Assembly (NCBI GenBank): GCA_012862575.1
Contig: BLSF01000034.1
Location: forward strand, 193,712-257,711
Reading direction: 5' to 3'
DNA length: 64,000 nucleotides
Source: Parietichytrium sp. I65-24A
Lineage: Eukaryota > Sar > Bigyra > Thraustochytrida > Thraustochytriidae
Shown: piece by piece, positions 10,945 to 17,851 of the stretch
Layout of the letters: every line of letters begins with the position of its first letter
Numbering within the stretch: position 1 is the first letter of the stretch
Translations under genes and position numbers: made by a program
Notes under the pieces: generated by a model
The model's database searches: none
The model's input: only the letters and a program-made list of their open reading frames with translations
Told to the model about the DNA's origin: nothing

Positions 10945-11901
10945 GCACCCTGTGTGGACTGTGTAGTGCCGAGCGAGCTTGGTTGCACGGTCAGTGGTCA
11001 ATCATTCGGGAGCGACTGGCACTCCAGGACCACCCACGACCATTCAGAACATACTACTCGCTCAAATCGAGCTGTCTCTCTTTGCCAAGATGGTATTCGC
11101 GCAACTTGAAAAAAAAAAATGGGTACCAGTGCACTACCGTACCGCCGTAGCAAACCTCCGTTAGTCTATGCATATGACCTGCTAGGAGGTCCGGTTAACA
11201 GAGTCTTTAAACTTAGTTATCCGCAGCTACTGGTAGACTATGTTGCCGTGATAGCACGACGATGGACGCGGAGTCCAAAAGAGTCATTGACATATGTAGA
11301 GTTTGGGTAGGACTGCCTGGGCTGCTTGGAAACGCGGAAGAATCCGTTGACGAGAAATGGAGCCCCCGCGAAGAGGTGGACTCGGAGGAGCAAAGAGCAT
11401 GGCTACAATGACTACGGGGCAAGATAGCGAGGATAACATGGGAGGCGTGGAGACGTACAAGATTGACCACCAGGTCATTGCCAGATTGACCAGGTCGGTG
11501 GATTCTGTAGCAGAGCCATTCTGTGTCAGTCTGTCTGTTTCATCTGTGTCAGTCGCACTTGCGATGTGATATATATATCGCACGCGGCGAAGTTGCGGCG
11601 ATGCATGCATCTAAACACTGGTTGAGATAGATTGATAGACTACTGTTGGTTGGGCTGTCGCAGTCTATTGCTCTCATCTGCACCGACAGGGTTTTTGAAC
11701 ACCGGGCTCGCAATGCAGTGGGCGGAGTATTGACTACTACCGGAGCCAAGTGGTAGGTGCCGATGTGTATCTTGGCAGGAAAGGCAGATGAGCCGATGCA
11801 AATCCCAATCTCGACTCAGCGTTGGAACACGAAGAGAAAAGAGGCACGAAAGGCAAGAAGACTGACTATACAGGTCCAGCCAGCAAGGAAATCGAGCAAA
11901 C

Positions 11902-13029
11902 ATGAGGCTCGCTCAACTTTGTTTCTGCGTACTATCTAGCGCGCTGATCGTCGGCTCCGCGAACGCGGACGATGTGCACGCCTGGGGTGGAGACAACAAG
12001 ACAGACGTCCGGCGGCTGCTTGAGCAAGACATGTCGACTCGTATTGTTGGAGGAACTCAGGTAGATAGCTCGGACGATAGGTTCCGGTTCATCGTATCAT
12101 TGCAGAGGAAAGTGAAGAAGAGGTACCAGCATTTTTGCGGGGGCTCCCTGATAGGCCCTTCGTACGTGCTGACTGCAGCTCATTGCGTCAAGTCAACAAC
12201 GCCAGCCCGGGTGCAGATCGGGGAGTACAACCTCGATACGAAGTCCGGAGGCGAGATCCGAACTGTCAGCTCAGTGACGACTCACCCCGCCTACGCTCTT
12301 CTCATGAACGACATTGCCGTTCTCAAGCTGTCTTCTCCAGTGACCTCGGTGACTCCGGTCAATGTTGCGATGCAGTACAACGATGCGGATATCGAGGGCG
12401 AAGGCACTCTCGCCACGGTACTGGGGTGGGGTTCCACGGTCGAGTCCGGTGACCACGTGTCAGATCTTATGAAGGTGACCGTTCCAATTGCAAACTTGAA
12501 CACTTGCAAATCGCAGTACTACAGTGTTCTGGACACGAACATTTGTGCTGGCTACGACGAAGGCGGCAAGGACGCGTGTGGTGGAGACTCTGGTGGCCCG
12601 CTCGTGCACATTGGTGACGATGGCGTGATCACTCAGATCGGAATTGTGTCCTACGGAAAGGGTTGCGCACGCGAAGATCAATACGGGGTGTACACGCGCG
12701 TGTCGCACTCAAAGTTCGTCTCGTTTTTGAGCGAGAATGCAGATCAGAAGAACGTGGTAACTCCCACGAAGAAGCCAACGCTTGCGCCTACTTCGCGACC
12801 TACCAAAGCGCCCCCAACCGCTAGACCGACCAAGGCTCCAACGACGCCAAGGCCGACCAAGGCTCCAACCGCTAGACCGACCAAGGCTCCAACGACGCCA
12901 AGGCCGACCAAGGCTCCAACCGCTAGACCGACCAAGGCTCCAACGACGCCAAGGCCGACCAAGGCTCCTACGACCAAGAGGCCAACAAAGGCGCCAACTG
13001 CGCGCCCAACCAAATCCCGCTTGTTGTAG
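11902..13029 (+). CDS. Secreted trypsin-like serine protease (S1 family) with Thr/Lys/Pro repeat tail
   Basis: A 375-aa single-exon gene. Residues 1-22 form a signal peptide, residues 23-47 a propeptide ending in Arg, and the mature enzyme starts at IVGG (48-51). The catalytic triad is complete: His94 in LTAAHC, Asp137 in NDIAVLKL and Ser230 in GDSGGPL. Asp224, six residues before the serine, is the S1-pocket residue that gives trypsin specificity for cleavage after Lys or Arg. Cysteines are placed as in the family. The domain ends near residue 280. It is followed by a tail of about 90 residues built from TKAPT and RPTKAPT units, encoded by a 51-bp tandem repeat, and the protein ends in KSRLL with no hydrophobic anchor. 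Such tails are likely O-glycosylated linkers or wall-binding stalks in stramenopile-type proteins. Export to the cell surface or medium is expected. Confidence 0.95.
   Translation: MRLAQLCFCVLSSALIVGSANADDVHAWGGDNKTDVRRLLEQDMSTRIVGGTQVDSSDDRFRFIVSLQRKVKKRYQHFCGGSLIGPSYVLTAAHCVKSTTPARVQIGEYNLDTKSGGEIRTVSSVTTHPAYALLMNDIAVLKLSSPVTSVTPVNVAMQYNDADIEGEGTLATVLGWGSTVESGDHVSDLMKVTVPIANLNTCKSQYYSVLDTNICAGYDEGGKDACGGDSGGPLVHIGDDGVITQIGIVSYGKGCAREDQYGVYTRVSHSKFVSFLSENADQKNVVTPTKKPTLAPTSRPTKAPPTARPTKAPTTPRPTKAPTARPTKAPTTPRPTKAPTARPTKAPTTPRPTKAPTTKRPTKAPTARPTKSRLL
12829..12980 (+). repeat. 51-bp tandem repeat coding the protease tail
   Basis: Units of 17 codons (TKAPTTPRPTKAPTARP) repeat about three times with near-identical DNA, so copy number probably varies between strains. 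Confidence 0.9.
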
Positions 13030-13215
13030 AGGAGGGGAGAGAGGGAGCTCCTTGAGTGTATCCCGTCTAGCCACGGGACGGCGGGGAGAAGAAGGGAAAC
13101 TGACCATTAACATGTTTTACGGCTGAAAAAGCGTTGTGATTAATTGTGATATTGCGCAAGTTCTTTTGTTTGTTTGTTTGTTTGTATACTATCCTTCGCC
13201 AAGACTTCATCTTTT

Positions 13216-13315
13216 ATTATTATTATTATTGTTTTTGTTTTTGCTTATGTTTTTGTTTTTGTTTTTGTTTATGTTTTTGTTTTTGTTTTTGTTTATGTTT
13301 TTGTTTTTGTTTAAG
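13216..13315. repeat. TTA and TTTTTG microsatellite tract
   Basis: Five ATT units are followed by TTTTTG units with interspersed TTATGT, about 190 bp after the protease stop codon. Confidence 0.9.
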
Positions 13316-13544
13316 AAGAGAAAAAAAAACAAAGTTTATTCAAACATACCATGCTGGCATTCTTATTCTCATGTCGGTGTGTCATCTGATGTCGAGTTGT
13401 CCTGTGTGCCTTGTAACGCGAATGAGAAGCCACATCTATCAATTTTTGCGGTGTGACTTTTGGACGAGGAGGTAGGTAGGTCTCTGGTGTGGCTGCCACA
13501 AACAAGAGCCACTCTCTATTGCTCTTCGCAAGTAAAAAAATGTG

Positions 13545-13697
13545 TATCTCTGTCTCTTTGCAAATCTGAAAAATATGTTTCTTTGTCTCTTTGCAAATCT
13601 AAAAGAAATAAGTGAAGCCACGAAGTGCAGCGTAAACAAACCCTATCGGAAGGTGGGGTGCTAAAAAATATGTTTCTTTGTCTCTTTGCAAATCTCA
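13545..13697. repeat. Three direct copies of a 32-bp sequence ending TTTGCAAATCT
   Basis: Copies end near 13567, 13601 and 13697. The last two share AAAAATATG and then TTTCTTTGTCTC before TTTGCAAATCT; the first is partial. They lie 3' of the coiled-coil gene. Confidence 0.85.
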
Positions 13698-13837
13698 AGG
13701 GGGGTGGTGAAAGCTGGAAGCTAGAAGCTAGAATCAAGAATGGCAGAGCGCAGAAACCACAAAATGCACACCCACCTACACACCCACAAGAAAGACAGAG
13801 ACATGAATATGGCAAGAAAAGGAAGATGTGTTGTCGC

Positions 13838-15605
13838 CTAGTGCGAATTACTTTTCATGCGGTCGACTCTAGCTCGCACCTTGTCAAGTTGCGCGAGCCG
13901 GTCTGCTAATACTTGTTCATTGTCCTTGGTGATGCGCAGGATCCGCTCGCTAGCTGCAGCGCGCTCGGCTGCGTACCTCCTCTCGAGCTGCGACCGCTCT
14001 ATCTTTGATTTGCAAGCGTCGAGCCGATTCTCCCTTCTCAGCTCCCTGGCCTGCTCCTCTTCGAGCACACGCAGCAGAAACTTGTTCTGCTCCGTACGCA
14101 GCTCCGCCACGTCCCTCTCGAGCACCTCGAGCTTTTTCGCCGCCCAAGTTGCGGAGCCAGAGCCTCCTGAGCCTCCTGAGCCTCCTGGCGCGATCGTCGA
14201 GTACGTCGTCCTCGGCCCTTTCCGCGGGACATCCTCCTCGTCCTCCTTCTCCGGCTCCGGCCGGAGTGATATCGGGATTGTGACTGGTTTTCTCTGCGCG
14301 GTCTGCGGCCGCAGCTGCCCACTCGGCGACGCCCGCCGACTTGGAGCCGTGTGCGGCCTCTTGCTGTATTGCTGTTGTTGTTGTTGCTGCTGCTGCTGGT
14401 GGTGCTGCTGGCTCAAGCCCTCCCGCCGGGGGGCAAGGTGCTCGCGCAGCTGGGCGGGCGAAGTGATCGTGACATTGGCGAGCGTGGCCAGGCTCTCCGG
14501 CAGGTCCAGCTCCTTGGGGAACCGCAGCTTGCCCGTCTCGCGCATCTTGTCGAAGGCCGCGAGCATCAGCTCCTTCTGCGCGGCCGCCCAGTCGCGCCGC
14601 TCCCTGCGCTTGCGCACCAGCTGCTCGCGCCGCGCGCGTATCGCCCTCGCGCGGTCCTCGTCGCGGGCCATCTTCTCCAGCGCGCGCGCGCGGTTGTACT
14701 CCTCCGCGCGCCGCGCGCGCGCCACCGCCTCCGCGCGCTCCGCCTCGCGCAGCCTTGCCACCTCGCGCTCCACCAGGCCGGCGGCGTCCTCGTCCGCGGC
14801 CGCGGCGCGCGCGCGCGCCTCCCGCCGCGCCTGGCGCTCCTCCGCCGCCCGCGCGCGCGCCTGCTCCCGCGCCTGCACGGCGTCCNCAGCCGCAGATCCC
14901 GAGCGCGCGCATCCTGCCGCGAGCGCGCGCGCTCCACCCGCAGGCGCTGCTCCTCCGCGCGCCGCGCCTGCTCCGCCGCGGCCGCGGAACGGTGCGCGCT
15001 CAGCGCCTGTGCGCGCTGCTCCTCCCGCACGCGCGCATGCTCGGCGCGGACCGCCGCCAGCGCCTCGCGCCGCGCCGCCCTCTCCTCCGCGCGCGCGCGC
15101 GCCCTCTGCGCCTTCTCCGCCCTCTCCGCGTCCTGCCGCCGCCCGCTCCCCCTTCCTCCTCCCGGGGGGTGCGCGCCGCGGACCCCCGCCGCTCGCTGCT
15201 CCTGCTCCTCGTCCTCGGCCGTCTCGCCGGGCCACTCCTGCTGCAGCGCCAGGCGCTCCAGGTCCTGCGCCAGGCGCGCCTGTGCGCGCAGGTCCTCGCT
15301 GCGGGAGGAGGAAGGGGGAGGAAGGGGGAGGAGGGAGGGGAGGAAGGGGGGTCCTCGCGGGGGGCGGTGCGCGCGAGCATGGCGCGCAGGGCGTGGGCGC
15401 GGCGGTGGAGGGCGCGCGCGTGGTGGAGGGCGCGCACGCGCAGGACGGCGGCGCACGGGCCCTCCGGGGGGTCCTCGCCGGGGACGGGCGAAGGGTCGAA
15501 AGGCTGCAGGTCGCGCCGCCGGATGCCCGTGCGACGACGAGCCTCCGCGAACGTCGGACCGCTCAACACGGCCAGCTCGGCGGCCGACGGCGCGCTCTCC
15601 GCCAT
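13838..15605 (-). CDS. Arg/Ala/Glu-rich coiled-coil protein (CCDC177-like N-terminus), interrupted by an assembly gap
   Basis: On the minus strand the gene starts at ATG 15605 (MAESAPSAAELAVL). Residues 14-33 (LSGPTFAEARRRTGIRRRDLQP) resemble the N-terminal motif of CCDC177-type proteins. A long Arg/Glu/Ala coiled coil follows, then a conserved-looking block (FDKMRETGKLRFPKELDLPE), a Gln-rich run near 14360-14412, and a second coiled coil ending at SNSH before the stop at 13838. The frame is not continuous in the assembly. A 59-bp pyrimidine-rich segment (about 15291-15358) flanked by the 9-bp repeat GCGAGGACC must be absent from the mRNA, or be an error, to keep frame. The frame also changes at the single N at 14886, so bases are missing there. 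The role is unknown; a cytoskeletal or ciliary structural protein is plausible. Composition is far more GC-rich than in the neighbours. Confidence 0.75.
14362..14412. repeat. CAG/CAA trinucleotide run coding polyglutamine (minus strand)
   Basis: It encodes about ten consecutive Gln with His-His nearby inside the coiled-coil gene. Confidence 0.9.
14886..14886. other. Assembly gap (single N) inside the coiled-coil gene
   Basis: One N sits in extremely GC-rich coding DNA. The reading frame differs on its two sides, so its true length is not one base. Confidence 0.95.
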
Positions 15606-15775
15606 CCTGTGTGCCTGCGTGCCTGCGTGCCTGTGTGCTTGTGTGATGCGTACCGATACGTTCCTGTCCGCGGCCGCTGTCTCGCGTTGGGTGTGGGGTG
15701 TGTGTGTGGGGTCCTCGACTATGGGGCGAGGGGTCCTCGACTACGGCAGCTCTCTCGCGATGGCCACTGCCGTGC

Positions 15776-15813
15776 GGCTGTGTGGCTGTGTGGCTGTGTG
15801 GTTGTGTGGCTGG
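15776..15813. repeat. Octamer array (GTGTGGCT)
   Basis: Four to five 8-bp units with one substitution, about 170 bp upstream of the coiled-coil gene start. Confidence 0.9.
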
Positions 15814-15962
15814 CTTTTTTTGGCTGTTGGTGGGAACCAATCCAATCTCTATCGCTTTCACTACCTCCAAGTGTCTCCAAGTATATCTCCAAGTCGTGGA
15901 GAAAGTCGAGAAAGTCGTGGACGCGTGCAGTGCAGTGCAGTGCAATGTGTGTGGGTGTGAAA

Positions 15963-15999
15963 GCGACAGAGCGACAGAGCGACAGAGCGACAGAGCGAG
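15963..15999. repeat. Octamer array (GCGACAGA), 4.5 copies
   Basis: Perfect 8-bp units in the divergent promoter between the coiled-coil and URI genes. Confidence 0.95.
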
Positions 16000-16217
16000 T
16001 GAATATTTATTGTCTTGTCATTCTGGAGAACTATAATGCAGTCAACTGACACGGAATGGACTGTGGGCTGCGTGCGTGAAAGCGCTTGGTCGAAAGGCGT
16101 TTCCATCTCCTGTTTCTCTCCTTTGCAAACATTCTTCATTCCCAAAAACAGTGGCACATCCACCTAACTAGTCTACAGGTCATTTTCATTCTCCTCGCTT
16201 GTATCTGCTGTAGTGTA

Positions 16218-16227
16218 GTACTAGTAC
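16218..16227. promoter_or_regulatory. Palindromic element GTACTAGTAC (copy 2)
   Basis: An exact copy of the recurrent palindrome, about 350 bp upstream of the URI start codon and about 610 bp upstream of the divergent coiled-coil gene. Confidence 0.4.
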
Positions 16228-16344
16228 ACACTACGTCCACACGAGCGCGCAAATTGCAAATACGAAGGAACTCCTACCGATTCTCACAAACAACCCATAG
16301 CGTCCGAAAAGTGTCCGTCACCGGATAAATAGAACTCTTCACTC

Positions 16345-16365
16345 GTTCACGACCTGTTCGTGAAC
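16345..16365. promoter_or_regulatory. Inverted repeat GTTCACGA-n5-TCGTGAAC
   Basis: Perfect 8-bp arms with a 5-base spacer about 210 bp upstream of the URI ATG. It could be a transcription-factor dyad; no factor is assigned. Confidence 0.35.
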
Positions 16366-16540
16366 TCGTGATGGCTTCGTTCATTTGTTCCTCTACTCGT
16401 ATATAGCACTACTACTAGTCAGATGGGAGTCCTCGAGCCTAGCGGCGTACGCGCGAGTACACCCGCAAAGAACCAGCGCGGACCCGGCGAACGCAACCGT
16501 ATTGTACCCGACTGTGTAATGTGTTAAGGCTCGAGCGAAG

Positions 16541-16574
16541 GGACAGGAGGAAGGGAGGAAGGAAGGAAGGAAGG
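16541..16574. repeat. GGAA tetramer tract abutting a start codon
   Basis: Purine repeats (GGAA and GGAGGAAG) run directly into the URI ATG at 16576, so they lie in the 5' leader or core promoter. Confidence 0.9.
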
Positions 16575-16575
16575 A

Positions 16576-17659
16576 ATGCAGCGCACAGGCGAAGGGGCGC
16601 TGGAGGCGCTGCGGATGGAGCTGGAAGAGAAGGAGATGCTCTGGGACCAGATGAACGCGCTGGGCAAAGTGGTGGGCAATTTGAACATGCGCCTGTCGCA
16701 CAAGACTTTGATCCCGGTGGGGCCGGTAAGTGGGGCGGACGGCAGGAGGTTTGTTTGGTTTGTTTGGTTTGTTTGGTTTGTTTGGTTCGTTCGTTTGTTC
16801 GGGCTTGTGAGTGTGTGTGTGTGTGGCTGGTGCTGGTGCTGGTGCTGGTGCTAACCTTAAAGTCGGAATGAATGAAACCAACAATGTGCGAGGAAAGCTT
16901 GCGTTTATGCCCGCGAAACTTGTCCGAACAAATGAAATTCTGGTGGACCTCGGAGCAGGCATGTACGCATGGCAGTCTTGCTTTCAAGCGCACAGCTTCC
17001 TGTCAAGACGGCAGAAGAGCCTTGTCAGCGAGCTGGAGGCTCTTAAAGCCAAAATCGAAGAGACCGAGAAAGAGATGCAAGACCCAGCCTGGGGCGGTGG
17101 CCCGGAAGGCCTGGGAACTATTGCGGAAGCCGAAGAGCTTGAATCGAAAGACGGGTCCGTGAAAGAGTTCAGACTCTCCTTGGAGGAAGCTGAAGCCTTC
17201 CACGCCTCCGTGCCGCGCCAAACCCCAGATCCCAACAGCAAAAAGGTGTCCGAGGCAGAACACAACCGTGTCATGGACGCGTTTTCGCAACTCGCGCTCG
17301 AGGAGAACTCCGGCTACGAGACTGTGCAGGAACCCGAGTGGCCCCAAGGTGAGGTGGAGACTGGCACAATTTCCGGTGCGCCCGCTACTGCTACTGCTAC
17401 TGCCACTGCCACTGCTATTCAGAAAGTAGAAGAGCAAGAACAAGACCGAGAGACTCGGGGCTCGCGGGGCTCACGGGGTTCGCGGGATGGACCTGTGGCA
17501 ACTTCCGAGCAAGTTATCGGAGCGATTCTGGAGAGAGCACCGCCAGATGTCCCACTAGAGCGTTCTGCCGCAACTGACCCAAGCCCAGCTCGCTCAGCTC
17601 CGCCTGCAAAAAGAGTGTCCTTGTTCAAGCAGAAGCTAGGAGCAAAAGCGAACCCTTAA
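16576..17659 (+). CDS. URI1: URI-type unconventional prefoldin (RPB5-interactor-like)
   Basis: Two exons, 16576-16725 and 16898-17659, give 303 aa. The 172-nt intron has a GTAAGT donor and an AAAG acceptor and is phase 0. The splice joins LSHKTLIPVGP to LAFMPAKLVRTNEILVDLGAG, which matches the beta-hairpin core of URI (in human URI, VPFGPFAFMPGKLVHTNE). Flanking helices form the alpha-type prefoldin coiled coil (residues 5-48 and about 70-105). The long acidic, low-complexity C-terminus has an Ala-Thr run and ends in KRVSLFKQKLGA, resembling the basic C-terminal box of URI proteins. URI works in the R2TP/prefoldin-like co-chaperone that assembles RNA polymerases and PIKK kinases, mainly in the cytoplasm. 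The intron contains TTTGTTTGG and GCTGGT repeats. The gene is convergent with MCM8, 192 bp away. Confidence 0.88.
16740..16853. repeat. Intronic microsatellites (TTTGTTTGG and GCTGGT units)
   Basis: Four nonamer units, a GT run and a hexamer run fill most of the URI intron. Confidence 0.9.
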
Positions 17660-17811
17660 ATAATTTGCTCTTGTGATAAGTATACGTACGTACATAACTT
17701 GAAATCAATGAATTGAGAGGCTGTGACTGGCGACTATGAAACGAAACTACTGTACGGCGCCAAAACAGTCAAGATCGCTTCATGAACAGTTAGCGAGCAC
17801 AGCCAGCACTC

Positions 17812-17822
17812 GTACCGGTACC
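17812..17822. promoter_or_regulatory. Palindromic GGTACCGGTACG-type site (GTACCGGTACC)
   Basis: A GTAC-flanked palindrome in the 192-bp convergent spacer between URI and MCM8. It resembles the GTACTAGTAC words but has CG at the centre. Its role is unknown, possibly in 3' processing. Confidence 0.2.
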
Positions 17823-17851
17823 GCTCAAGTTCGGCCACACCAAAATTCAGC

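Larger units (their letters stand above)
9378..11901. other. Intergenic region between SEC14-GOLD and protease genes
   Basis: These 2.5 kb hold no gene I can support. They contain a GTACTAGTAC palindrome (10523-10532), the 13-mer TCACAGTCAATCA (10932-10944), a short GACTCG run (10618-10637) and a palindromic GATGCATGCATC (11599-11610). Frames in the region are short and mutually overlapping. Confidence 0.7.
13030..13837. other. Convergent intergenic region, protease / coiled-coil genes
   Basis: This spacer lies between two 3' ends and is very rich in T on the plus strand. It holds a (TTTG) run at 13168-13187, TTA and TTTTTG runs at 13216-13315, and three dispersed copies of a 32-bp sequence (13545-13697). 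No coding sequence is supported. Confidence 0.75.
15606..16575. other. Divergent intergenic region, coiled-coil / URI genes
   Basis: This is a likely bidirectional promoter of about 970 bp. It holds two octamer arrays, a GTACTAGTAC palindrome, an inverted repeat at 16345-16365 and a GGAA array that abuts the URI start codon. No gene is recognised inside. Confidence 0.7.

Noticed and set aside
12709-13113. Minus-strand frames rich in Gly/Leu/Val and Arg/Ser opposite the protease tail
   Set aside because: They are the antisense of the 51-bp tandem repeat and have no start context or domain.
13857-16049. 730-codon plus-strand frame opposite the coiled-coil gene, plus 431- and 401-codon companions
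   Set aside because: All are shadows produced by extreme GC content and biased codons. They run across the assembly gap and into the promoter, and show no domain.
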